Assembly: GCA_910584685.1 (NCBI GenBank)
Contig: CAJUAO010000011.1
Location: forward strand, 47,230-111,229
Reading direction: 5' to 3'
Length of the DNA: 64,000 nt
DNA from: an uncultured Lachnospiraceae bacterium
Lineage (GTDB): Bacteria; Bacillota; Clostridia; Lachnospirales; Lachnospiraceae
Shown: one piece after another, positions 26,564-35,475 of the stretch
Numbering within the stretch: position 1 is the stretch's first letter
How the letters are laid out: each line of letters starts with the position of its first letter
Translations under genes and position numbers: made by a program
The notes under the pieces: generated by a model
What the model was told of the DNA's origin: nothing
Database searches by the model: none
What the model saw: only the letters and a program-made list of their open reading frames with translations

Positions 26564-29002
26564 ATGAGGGCTGTTAAAAAAGAATTTTATGTGGAGATTA
26601 GGAAAACTAAAAGCAGATTTATTTCCATTTTGATTATTGTGGCGCTGGGTGTGGCTTTTTTTGCGGGGATATGCTCTACGGAGCCGGATATGAGGCTGTC
26701 GGCGGATAAGCTTTATGATGACGGAAAGCTTATGGACATAAGAGTGGTGTCGCCTATGATAGTTACGGAAGGCGGCGTGACGGGGATTAATGATGAAATA
26801 GTAAAGGAAATAGGGCAGATAGACGGTGTAAAAACGGCAAGGGGAGCATATCTGGTTGATTTTATTAACAGGATAGGGGATAAGGAGGGAGTTGTATCGC
26901 TCCAGTCATATACGGAGGGGATAAACGAGCCTGCAATGAAGGAGGGAAGACTTCCGGAAGAAATTAATGAGTGCATAGTGGAGAAATCCTACGCAAAAAA
27001 TTATAATTTAAAAATAGGTGATGAGCTTACATTTACGTCAGGTAATGAAACTGCAATAGAGAGTATTATTAAGGAAACAACCTTTACGGTGACAGGCATT
27101 TATACGTCTCCTTACTATATAGGAAGGGACAGGGGAACAACAACCATCGGCAACGGAAAGATAGACGGTGTGGCTATGGTAAGGGAAGAGGCTTTTTTAC
27201 TGCCGGTTTACGGCTCATGCTATATTACCGTTGAGGGAGCAGAAGAAAAGGAAGCTTATACAGATGAATATAACGAGACGGTAGAAGTCGTTAAAAATAA
27301 AATAGAAACTTATGTAAATGGTCTTGACGGCGTATGGTATGTGCTTGACAGGATGTCAATACAGACATACGGTGAATTTGACCAGGATGCGCAGCGTATT
27401 GGAAATATAGGTAAGGTCATACCTGTGGTATTTTTCATAGTGGCTGCCCTTGTAAGCCTTACTACCATGACGAGAATGGTGGAGGAGCAGAGAACACAGA
27501 TAGGTACGTTAAAGGCCCTTGGGTATACTAAGGCGGAGGTAGCGTCAAAATACATAAAATATGCCCTTTTTGCCTCTGTCATAGGAAGCCTTATAGGAGG
27601 TATTTTTGGAAGCCTTGTGCTGCCAAGGGTAATTATTAACGCCTATAATATGCTATACACTATTGAAACCATTCTCACCCCTGTTAATATGTTTTATTTT
27701 ACTCTGGCATGCGGTGTGGCGGTTATTCTGGTAACTGTAGCTACGGTATTTTCCTGCTACAGAGAGCTTACGGATTGTCCGGCGGCGCTTATGAGACCGG
27801 AGCCTCCAAAAAAAACAAAAAAAATATTTTTAGAGCATATTCCTGTTATATGGAATAAAATTAATTTTGGGGGAAAATCAACCATACGTAATCTTGTAAG
27901 GTATAAAAAGCGTCTGTTTATGACCTTGTTCGGAATAAGCGGCTGTATGTCCCTTTTAGTAGTGGGCTTCGGCGTAAAGGATTCCATTAATTCCATAATT
28001 GGAATACAGTATGATGAACTTCATAGGTATGATACGGTGCTGGGCTTAGAAGCCGGTTTGTCAGATTCGGACAGGGAAAATATAGAGAGTAAGCTTAATA
28101 ATAACAGGGAAGTAAGAGATTATATTTTTATAAGAAACAGCTCTCTTACTCTTGAGGGAGATGAAGCAAGCCTTACAGGATTTATTTATGTTGCAAATGA
28201 TACTGAAAAATTTACGGATTTTATTAAGCTTCGGGACAGGGAGAAGCATGAGAATTATCAAATGTCTGACAGCAGAGTAATGATATCGGAAAAGGCGGCG
28301 GACAAGCTTAAGGTGAATAAGGGCGATACAATAAAGCTTGTATTTGGAGATACAGACAGATATGAGGCTGTAGTAGGAGATATAGTAGAAAACTATGTTT
28401 ATCATAATGTGTATATGACACAGAGCATGTACGAAGGTCTTGTGGGAAAGGCAGAGTATAACCAGATATTAATATCACTTACAGATAAAGGTAAGGAAAA
28501 CGAGGAGAAAATAATAGAGGAGCTTTTAAGGTGTAGCGGAGTAAGCGGAGTTTCTTATATAGATAAAATGAGAAGCGGCTTTGAGGATATGCTTGGAAGC
28601 ATGGATGTAATAATTGCGGTAATAATTATTGCAGCGGGAGGTCTTGCGTTTATTGTTCTTTATAATCTTAACAATATTAATATAAGCGAGAGAAGAAGGG
28701 AGCTGGCTACGCTTAAGGTCCTTGGCTTTTATGATATTGAGGTATCACGTTACATATACAGGGAAAATGTAATATTAACCATAATAGGAATAGTGGCAGG
28801 AGCATTTTTAGGAGTAGTTCTTCACAGATTTGTTATTGTAACGGCTGAGGTTGACATGGTTATGTTTGGAAGAAGCGTGGAGCCTTTAAGCTTTGTATGG
28901 AGCAGCTTATTGACCATACTTTTTGCAGTAATAATAAATATATCAATGCACTATAAGCTTAAAAAGGTTGATATGGCAACGTCATTAAAAAGTGTTGAGT
29001 AA
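26564..29002 (+). CDS. FtsX-like ABC transporter permease
   Basis: 812 residues. The first membrane helix (about 20-40, FISILIIVALGVAFFAGI) is followed by a large extracellular domain. Three helices lie at about 285-400, with an FtsX motif (MVEEQRTQIGTLKALGYTKAEVASKY). A second half has another helix, an outer domain and a last triplet of helices (ISERRRELATLKVLGFYDIEV). This two-FtsX arrangement fits macrolide/peptide-type exporters. Substrate unknown. Partner ATPase at 25702. Confidence 0.9.
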   Translation: MRAVKKEFYVEIRKTKSRFISILIIVALGVAFFAGICSTEPDMRLSADKLYDDGKLMDIRVVSPMIVTEGGVTGINDEIVKEIGQIDGVKTARGAYLVDFINRIGDKEGVVSLQSYTEGINEPAMKEGRLPEEINECIVEKSYAKNYNLKIGDELTFTSGNETAIESIIKETTFTVTGIYTSPYYIGRDRGTTTIGNGKIDGVAMVREEAFLLPVYGSCYITVEGAEEKEAYTDEYNETVEVVKNKIETYVNGLDGVWYVLDRMSIQTYGEFDQDAQRIGNIGKVIPVVFFIVAALVSLTTMTRMVEEQRTQIGTLKALGYTKAEVASKYIKYALFASVIGSLIGGIFGSLVLPRVIINAYNMLYTIETILTPVNMFYFTLACGVAVILVTVATVFSCYRELTDCPAALMRPEPPKKTKKIFLEHIPVIWNKINFGGKSTIRNLVRYKKRLFMTLFGISGCMSLLVVGFGVKDSINSIIGIQYDELHRYDTVLGLEAGLSDSDRENIESKLNNNREVRDYIFIRNSSLTLEGDEASLTGFIYVANDTEKFTDFIKLRDREKHENYQMSDSRVMISEKAADKLKVNKGDTIKLVFGDTDRYEAVVGDIVENYVYHNVYMTQSMYEGLVGKAEYNQILISLTDKGKENEEKIIEELLRCSGVSGVSYIDKMRSGFEDMLGSMDVIIAVIIIAAGGLAFIVLYNLNNINISERRRELATLKVLGFYDIEVSRYIYRENVILTIIGIVAGAFLGVVLHRFVIVTAEVDMVMFGRSVEPLSFVWSSLLTILFAVIINISMHYKLKKVDMATSLKSVE

Positions 29003-29111
29003 TAGTAAAAATAATACAAAAGCAGATATTGTTAAAAAAGGATATTGGGAAAATACAATAATAATATTGTGAAGGATACAAAAATAAGGATAGCACGGAA
29101 ATGAGGTATAT

Positions 29112-29882
29112 ATGAAATTCAGACCATGTATAGATATTCATAACGGTAAGGTAAAGCAGATAGTAGGGGGAACCCTTAGGGATTACGGGGATGACGTCAG
29201 GGAAAATTTTGTGTCAGAGCAGGATGCAGGCTTTTATGCAGAAATGTATAAAAAGGACGGGCTTAAGGGAGGTCATGTAATACTTCTTAACGGCAGCGCT
29301 TCACCTTATTATGAAGAAACAAAGAGGCAGGCTCTTACAGCCCTTAACGTATATAGGGAAGGGCTTCAGATAGGAGGAGGAATAAACCTTGAAAATGCAA
29401 AAGCTTATCTTGAGGCAGGGGCATCCCATGTAATAGTAACCTCCTTTGTTTTTAAGGACGGCATGGTAAATTACCATAATCTTGAAAGCCTTGTACGTGT
29501 CACAGGAAAGGACAGGCTTGTTTTAGATGTAAGCTGCAGAAGGAAAGACGGAAGGTATTATATTGTTACGGACAGATGGCAGAGGTTTACGGACGTCTCA
29601 TTAGAAGAAGCGGTATTTTATAAGCTTTCAGATTATTGCAGCGAGTTTCTTATACATGCCGTAGATGCAGAGGGAAAGGCAAAAGGCATAGAGGAGGAGC
29701 TTGCAGAGCTTTTGGGAAGGCTTGCAGGCCTTAAGATGACATATGCCGGAGGCATAGGAACAATGGAGGATATAGAGAAGCTTAAGACACTTGGAAGGGG
29801 AGCTGTGGATTTTACGGTTGGAAGCGCCCTTGACATATTTGGAGGTAAGCTTCCATACAGTGAAATAAAAAAATTTAAATAA
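29112..29882 (+). CDS. hisA: Phosphoribosylformimino-AICAR ribotide isomerase, eukaryote-type HisA
   Basis: 256 residues, TIM barrel. It opens RPCIDIHNGKVKQIVGGTLRDY and contains CRRKDGRYYIVTDRWQRFTD and AGGIGTMEDIEKL. This pattern is typical of the fungal/plant HIS6 form rather than ordinary bacterial HisA. It catalyses ProFAR to PRFAR in histidine synthesis. No other his gene is near. RBS GAGG. It is followed after 28 bases by an ABC-F gene. Confidence 0.88.
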   Translation: MKFRPCIDIHNGKVKQIVGGTLRDYGDDVRENFVSEQDAGFYAEMYKKDGLKGGHVILLNGSASPYYEETKRQALTALNVYREGLQIGGGINLENAKAYLEAGASHVIVTSFVFKDGMVNYHNLESLVRVTGKDRLVLDVSCRRKDGRYYIVTDRWQRFTDVSLEEAVFYKLSDYCSEFLIHAVDAEGKAKGIEEELAELLGRLAGLKMTYAGGIGTMEDIEKLKTLGRGAVDFTVGSALDIFGGKLPYSEIKKFK

Positions 29883-29910
29883 GATAGTTTTAATAGAAAA
29901 AGGAGCTTTT

Positions 29911-31464
29911 ATGATACTTAATGTAGAAAATTTAAGCCATGGCTTTGGAGACAGAGCCATTTTTAATAATGTATCCTTTAGATTGCTTAAAGGAGAGCAT
30001 ATAGGGCTTATAGGAGCCAACGGAGAGGGAAAGTCAACATTTATGAATATAGTAACGGGAAGGCTTATGCCGGACGAAGGCAGGGTGGAGTGGAATAAAA
30101 ATGTGAGGGTTGGATATCTGGACCAGCATGTTGTACTTACAAAGGGAATGACGGTAGAGGACATATTAAAGGGAGCATTTTCTTACCTGTATGATATGGA
30201 AGCCAAGATGAATGAAATTTGTGATAATATGGCGGAGGCTGACGAAAGTCAGATGAGCTGTATGATAGAGGAGCTTGGAACAATACAGGATATGCTTACA
30301 AATCATGATTTTTATATGATAGATGCAAAGGTGGAGGAGATAGCAAGGGCCTTCGGCATATTGGAGCTTGGACTTAATACGGATGTGACAGAGCTTAGCG
30401 GCGGTCAGAGAACAAAAATACTTTTGGCAAAGCTGCTGTTGGAAAAGCCTGATATTCTTCTTTTGGACGAGCCTACAAACTATCTTGACGCAAATCATAT
30501 AGAGTGGCTGAAAAGATACCTTCAGGAATATGAGAATGCATTTATACTTATTTCGCATGATATACCCTTTTTAAACAGCGTGGTAAATATTATTTATCAC
30601 ATGGAAAACCAACAGCTAAACAGATATGCAGGCGATTATGATAAGTTTGCGGAGGTATACGAGGTAAGGAAATCACAGCTTGAAGCGTCGTATAAAAGGC
30701 AGCAGCAGGAGATAGCAGACCTTAAGGACTTTGTTGCAAGAAATAAGGCGAGGGTTTCCACAAGAAATATGGCCATGTCAAGACAGAAAAAGCTTGATAA
30801 GATGGAGATAATAGAGCTTGCAGGAGAAAAGCCAAAGCCTCAGTTTAATTTTAGAGAGGCAAGGGCAGCAGGCAGAATAATATTTGAAACTACTGATTTA
30901 GTTATCGGATATGAAAATAAAAAACCCTTATCAAAGCCAATAAACCTTAGAATGGAGCGGGGAGAAAAAATTGCCCTTACAGGGACAAACGGTATAGGAA
31001 AAACTACGTTTTTAAAAAGCGTTCTTGGAATTATTCCATCACTTGGCGGAAGGGTAACGCTGGGCGATTATCTTTATAAGGGATATTTTGAACAGGAGAC
31101 AGAGGGCGGAAAAAATACATGTATAGAGGAGATTTGGAATGAATTTCCCTCATACACCCAGTATGAGGTGCGTTCCGCCCTTGCAAAGTGCGGACTTACA
31201 ACAAAGCATATAGAAAGTCAGGTGAGGGTTTTAAGCGGCGGCGAACAGGCAAAGGTGCGGCTTTGCAAGCTTATAAATACAGAGACAAACGTGCTTTTGT
31301 TAGATGAGCCGACAAATCATCTGGATATAGATGCAAAGGAGGAGCTTAAAAGAGCGCTTAAGGAGTATAAAGGCTCAATACTTATTGTCTGCCACGAGAC
31401 TGAATTTACAGACGGTCTTGTGAATAAGGTGTGGAATTTAGAGGAGTTTTCCCTGCTTGGTTAA
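29911..31464 (+). CDS. ABC-F family ATPase
   Basis: 517 residues with two ABC domains and no membrane segment. The first has GANGEGKST, LSGGQRTKI and LLLDEPTNYLD; the second has GTNGIGKTT, LSGGEQAKV and LLLDEPTNHLD. The charged coiled linker between (about 240-310) is the P-site tRNA interaction motif of the family. ABC-F proteins act on ribosomes, as translation factors or in antibiotic resistance. RBS AAAGGAG. A bidirectional terminator follows. Confidence 0.92.
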   Translation: MILNVENLSHGFGDRAIFNNVSFRLLKGEHIGLIGANGEGKSTFMNIVTGRLMPDEGRVEWNKNVRVGYLDQHVVLTKGMTVEDILKGAFSYLYDMEAKMNEICDNMAEADESQMSCMIEELGTIQDMLTNHDFYMIDAKVEEIARAFGILELGLNTDVTELSGGQRTKILLAKLLLEKPDILLLDEPTNYLDANHIEWLKRYLQEYENAFILISHDIPFLNSVVNIIYHMENQQLNRYAGDYDKFAEVYEVRKSQLEASYKRQQQEIADLKDFVARNKARVSTRNMAMSRQKKLDKMEIIELAGEKPKPQFNFREARAAGRIIFETTDLVIGYENKKPLSKPINLRMERGEKIALTGTNGIGKTTFLKSVLGIIPSLGGRVTLGDYLYKGYFEQETEGGKNTCIEEIWNEFPSYTQYEVRSALAKCGLTTKHIESQVRVLSGGEQAKVRLCKLINTETNVLLLDEPTNHLDIDAKEELKRALKEYKGSILIVCHETEFTDGLVNKVWNLEEFSLLG

Positions 31465-31515
31465 AAATGACAGAAAATATAGAAAGCAATGAAACATGGG
31501 CGGGCAGAGCATTAA

Positions 31516-31547
31516 AAAAGGAGCTGTCCCAATAGGCAGCTCCTTTT
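31516..31547. terminator. Bidirectional terminator between convergent genes
   Basis: AAAAGGAGCTG (31516-31526) pairs with CAGCTCCTTTT (31537-31547). A-rich on the left and T-rich on the right, so it can stop both ABC-F transcription and the minus-strand gene ending at 31557. Confidence 0.8.
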
Positions 31548-31556
31548 ACAGAGCTT

Positions 31557-32468
31557 TTAATTCATTAAATTTAGAGCATTTTTTTCAGATGTTTCTGCCT
31601 GCTTTAAAAGATTTGCAACAGTGGCCCTGTTGTCCTTTAAGGATAAATCAGAAGCTTTTTTCAGTTCAAAAGCCTTTTGCCAACAGTCAAAGACATTTTT
31701 ATAGCATGCAGCAAGCTCCAAAAGCCGGTACTTTTCAAAGAATTTCCAGGCGTACCATTTAAGCGCTGCATAGGTTCCTAAAAAGTATTCCATATTCCAT
31801 GAAAGCGCCAAATCCGTATTTTCACCTTCAAGATGTCTGATTAATGCAGGATAGGCTTTTAGTCCGCTTGCATTTTCGCACCATTCACCGCCTGTAAGGT
31901 GTTTTTTTGCAAGCTTTATTGTGTCTTCAATAATATTTTTTGTGCTTTTTTCTGATTTCCCCGTAATGGTAAGTACATTTAAAATGGGAAGCTCTCTTTT
32001 TCCAAGAAGGGCATACTCCATTTCATCAGTGGAGCCGTTAATAGATAAGGTGGCAAATTTTTGGGTTTCATCGTCATAGCCGGTAATTAAGCCCCATTCA
32101 GGAACTCCAATATCCCAGCTTATTGCGGCAATTCCATTATCTATGCTTTGTTTAATTTGTTCTATTGCAGCAAGTCTGCATTTTTCTTCAATATCATCGC
32201 TGTTCCACAGCCGTTCCTTATAATTGCAGGTAAGCCCTCCGTTTTCCACCCATGGCTTCTGTTCACGAAATGACCATATGCTGGTGGCGCTTGGACATAG
32301 GTCAGGGGAAACCCACATGCGAAATGCAAATCCGCTTGTTGCAATTATATCCTCGGCAAGATTACTATAGGGACTGTTTTTTACTGCACAGGCAAGTGAT
32401 TTGGCGAAAGAGAACAAATAGCCTGTAGAGTCTGCAATATTATCCCATGTAATTGTTAATTTTTTCAA
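31557..32468 (-). CDS. Unknown protein, possibly BtrH/papain-like
   Basis: 303 residues, no signal peptide. The N-terminal half shows SGFAFRMWVSPDLCPSATS, a pattern that recalls BtrH-N/cysteine-peptidase-like folds in which a Cys and Trp lie in a similar context. WDIGVPEWGLITGYDDET would fit the second strand of such a fold. The C-terminal half is helical (LALSWNMEYFLGTYAALKWYAWKFFEKYRLLELAACYKNV). The family assignment is tentative. Its start overlaps the AraC-type regulator by 4 bases (ATGA), so the two are one operon. Confidence 0.55.
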   Translation of the reverse strand: MKKLTITWDNIADSTGYLFSFAKSLACAVKNSPYSNLAEDIIATSGFAFRMWVSPDLCPSATSIWSFREQKPWVENGGLTCNYKERLWNSDDIEEKCRLAAIEQIKQSIDNGIAAISWDIGVPEWGLITGYDDETQKFATLSINGSTDEMEYALLGKRELPILNVLTITGKSEKSTKNIIEDTIKLAKKHLTGGEWCENASGLKAYPALIRHLEGENTDLALSWNMEYFLGTYAALKWYAWKFFEKYRLLELAACYKNVFDCWQKAFELKKASDLSLKDNRATVANLLKQAETSEKNALNLMN

Positions 32469-33304
32469 CTTAAATCCTCCTTTGTCTTAATTGGAATATA
32501 AATATCTTCAGAAAACAGCCTGCTTTTCTCAATATAACATTCAAACTCATAGTCTCCGGTACGCCTGTATTCACTGTTTTTAAGCCATACATTGTTTATG
32601 TAATCCCATGTACTATGAATGATTTTTATAAAATCATTATGATTTGCAGCCGGCGTTGAAAATATAGCGTATAATCCGCCGGAAATATTGATTTTTGCTG
32701 TGCCGCTTAAATCACCCATAGCGTAATCAGATTTTATGCCAATATAATAATCAAGTTTATTTTCAGTGAAATTCCAAATACTAACGCCATAATCCCTTGT
32801 AATAATACCGCCGGAAAGCTTCAGCGAATATCCCTTTGCATTATATTTATTCCAAAAATTTGGAATATGGCTTTCGTCGCTTTTATAGACAGTTAAACAA
32901 AAAGGCTCTGTTTTAACAATCCTCGGCGCAATAAAAAAATTGTTTTCATGAAAAGTAAATCTGTCGTATAGCTGCAAACTGTTTTCAATAGATTTATATT
33001 CTGTAGGTAATATGCCATGCTCGTTTTTAAAGGCTCTTAAAAAATTTTCCTTGGAATTAAATCCATATCGAAAAGCAATCTCAGATATATATTCATTATT
33101 ACCCTCTATTTCCTTTGCTATTTCCGAAAGGCGGCGTTTTCTGATATAGTCCGAGGGAGTAAGGCCGATTACTTCCTTAAACACACGTATAAAATGATAT
33201 ACTGAATATCCGCAGGCTTTTGCACAATCTGCAATACAAATATCATTATTTAAATTATCTTCTATATAGTCGACTGTATCAGCAATGTGCTTTGTGTAAT
33301 CCAT
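32465..33304 (-). CDS. AraC regulator with GyrI-like effector domain
   Basis: 279 residues. Two AraC helix-turn-helix units lie N-terminally (CAKACGYSVYHFIRVFKEVIG, then ISEIAFRYGFNSKENFLRAFK). A GyrI/SOUL-like effector domain (about 125-279) is C-terminal. The ATG at 33304 follows GCGAGGTGG; an upstream GTG at 33313 would overlap that site. It probably controls itself and the downstream unknown gene. Confidence 0.88.
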   Translation of the reverse strand: MDYTKHIADTVDYIEDNLNNDICIADCAKACGYSVYHFIRVFKEVIGLTPSDYIRKRRLSEIAKEIEGNNEYISEIAFRYGFNSKENFLRAFKNEHGILPTEYKSIENSLQLYDRFTFHENNFFIAPRIVKTEPFCLTVYKSDESHIPNFWNKYNAKGYSLKLSGGIITRDYGVSIWNFTENKLDYYIGIKSDYAMGDLSGTAKINISGGLYAIFSTPAANHNDFIKIIHSTWDYINNVWLKNSEYRRTGDYEFECYIEKSRLFSEDIYIPIKTKEDLS

Positions 33305-33378
33305 TTTTACCACCTCGCTTGTTATTATATTGTAAATTTTCTTTGGGGAATTGATAAAAATTGCTAAAAAATAGAGCT

Positions 33379-33451
33379 GTCACACAAAAAACGTACAATA
33401 AACAGAAAAACATATTTGTAATGCCTGTATATTGTACGTTTTTTGTGTGAC
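33379..33451 (-). terminator. Terminator after the GGDEF/EAL gene
   Basis: GTCACACAAAAAACGTACAAT (33379-33398 shown to 20 bases plus one) is a perfect 21-base inverted repeat of 33431-33451. On the minus strand it is followed by AGCTCTATTTTTT, so it ends the GGDEF/EAL transcript before the AraC gene. Confidence 0.75.
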
Positions 33452-33473
33452 ACCACGTAGATTTTATAAGCCC

Positions 33474-35171
33474 TCAGACAGCATTTTTATCGGGGATAAT
33501 ATACTGGCTATGAAAATCATTATAAGAGCATGGCTTTCCGAAGTAATAGCCCTGACAGTAATCAGGAGAAAGAATCTTCATTCGTGCAAGCTCATTGTCA
33601 TTTTCAATGCCTTCAACGCAAATTTTAAGCTGCAGATTATGTCCCATATCGCTTATAAGATTAAGAAGGTTATATTCGTATTCATTCTCCATTGCCTGTA
33701 CGGTAAACGAGCGGTCAATCTTTAAAATATCAGGCTTTAAATCATATAAATAATGGAAGTTTGAATAGCCGGTGCCAAAATCATCAAGGGCAACCATAAT
33801 GCCGTGGTCCTTAAGCTTTGTCCACATTTTTCGTATATGAGCATCAGATGCCATCTGACCGCTTTCAGTAAGCTCTATAATAACATCTGAAGGCTTGACA
33901 TTATATTTGGAAACGGCATATATTATTTCATCTATTATATCGCTTTTTATTACCTGAATATATGAAACATTTATGCTGATTTTAAAATCAGGGATATGCT
34001 CCTTTATTTTTTTGCAGGTTTTAAGAGCCTCATGCAAAATCCATTTTCCGGCAGGAAGTATAAGTCCTGTTTCCTCCAGAATAGGGATAAATTCTATAGG
34101 GGAAATAAGGCCAAATTCTTCGCACTTAAATCTCATCAGAGCCTCTGCGCCGTAAATGTCATTTGTGTGAAGCGTATACAAAGGCTGGAAATATACCTCG
34201 AAGCCTTCGAAATTATTGTCGACAGACTGCTTTAAAAGGCGTGTAAGATTTCTTTTTTTAAGGAAAATATAGTAATCCTCATTTTCAAAGGTATAGCAAT
34301 TATTTTTACCAAGCTTTTTTGCAGAGGATAAAGCAAATTCCGAAAGCTTAAGTATGTTGTTGTAGGTATGCTCCTCTACGGACTCAAACATAAGAAGTCC
34401 GGCGGAAATAGTAAATACCGCATTATAGCGGTTTTCCGACACAAATGCATCTATTGCATGGCGGATATTTTTATAAAGGGCAATGGCATCCTGTTCTTTG
34501 GTGCCGCTTAAATCAATAACAATAAACTCATCCGAGCCTGCGCGATAAAGGTACTGATGAGATAAAAGACATTTAGAAATGCACTCTGCAATTTTAAATA
34601 AAACAAAATCTCCGTATTCTACTCCAAGCTTTTCGTTTATCTCCTTAAAATCGTCAGGACCAAGTCTTAAAATAAAGCCGTCAGGATATGGACCTGTAAA
34701 TGAATTTAATAAATCCTTAAGACCTGACAGGCTTAGGAGTCCGCTTATATTATCGGCCTTTTGATGCGCGCCTATTTCATTTACACAGCCCAGCATATAA
34801 AGAACCTTACCTGAAACCTTATCACGTATCACATTGCCCTGGCATTTTATCCACACAGGATGCCCGCTGCGGTCAACCCAGCGGTATTGGAGATTATGGG
34901 TTGACTTTACACCGGTAAGCACGTTATTTATATCTGCCTGAAGGGAAGGAAAATCCGGTGGATATACAAGGGATTCAAGATTTTTGATTACATTGTGGAA
35001 GTAATTAGTCTTAAGGGGAAATTTCTCTACAGCCGTAGGAGAAATATAATAAAAATCGTTTACAAGGTCATATACATATAAATAATCATCCATACATGTA
35101 TAAAGCAAATCTATAACATTACAAAGGTTTTCAACCTTTATATCACTTACAATATTGCCTGTTTTATTCAT
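33474..35171 (-). CDS. PAS-GGDEF-EAL protein (c-di-GMP phosphodiesterase)
   Basis: 565 residues. A PAS-like sensor (about 25-145) is followed by a degenerate GGDEF domain, in which the motif reads AGSDEF and the usual LDxD metal site reads LGPDD. A full EAL domain follows (GAEALMRF, ISINVSYIQ, ELTES, LDDFGTGYS, KIDRSF, GYYFGKP). It is predicted to hydrolyse c-di-GMP, with the GGDEF part serving as a sensor. The start at 35171 is chosen because AAGGAGG lies upstream; an ATG at 35216 has no such site. Confidence 0.88.
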   Translation of the reverse strand: MNKTGNIVSDIKVENLCNVIDLLYTCMDDYLYVYDLVNDFYYISPTAVEKFPLKTNYFHNVIKNLESLVYPPDFPSLQADINNVLTGVKSTHNLQYRWVDRSGHPVWIKCQGNVIRDKVSGKVLYMLGCVNEIGAHQKADNISGLLSLSGLKDLLNSFTGPYPDGFILRLGPDDFKEINEKLGVEYGDFVLFKIAECISKCLLSHQYLYRAGSDEFIVIDLSGTKEQDAIALYKNIRHAIDAFVSENRYNAVFTISAGLLMFESVEEHTYNNILKLSEFALSSAKKLGKNNCYTFENEDYYIFLKKRNLTRLLKQSVDNNFEGFEVYFQPLYTLHTNDIYGAEALMRFKCEEFGLISPIEFIPILEETGLILPAGKWILHEALKTCKKIKEHIPDFKISINVSYIQVIKSDIIDEIIYAVSKYNVKPSDVIIELTESGQMASDAHIRKMWTKLKDHGIMVALDDFGTGYSNFHYLYDLKPDILKIDRSFTVQAMENEYEYNLLNLISDMGHNLQLKICVEGIENDNELARMKILSPDYCQGYYFGKPCSYNDFHSQYIIPDKNAV

Positions 35172-35475
35172 AAAATTAATAGCCTCCTTGCAGGAAATAG
35201 TTTTACATTTATCCATAATAGTTATAATTATAATATTAAAAGCAGAAAAACACAAGCATAATGATGTAAAAATGAAACAAGTTAAAATAAAATATAAATG
35301 TGATTATTATAAGGTGGTATGTGGTGTGAGGGGAGGTATATATTTACACATTAAAAATCTAGTAGAAATATAAACTACGATAATATATAATATAAAAAAA
35401 CCAAGAACTTAAGCTCTTTTGGCAGCAGCAGAAAAGTGTTGGAAAGTAATTTAATTATTTAAAGGAGAATAAAAA
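35172..35475. other. Divergent intergenic region before arabinofuranosidase
   Basis: About 300 AT-rich bases between divergent genes. It contains a TATAAT-like box near 35387 and a palindrome at 35402-35421 (AAGAACTTAAGCTCTT core). This could be an operator for arabinose control. No open frame of note. Confidence 0.45.
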
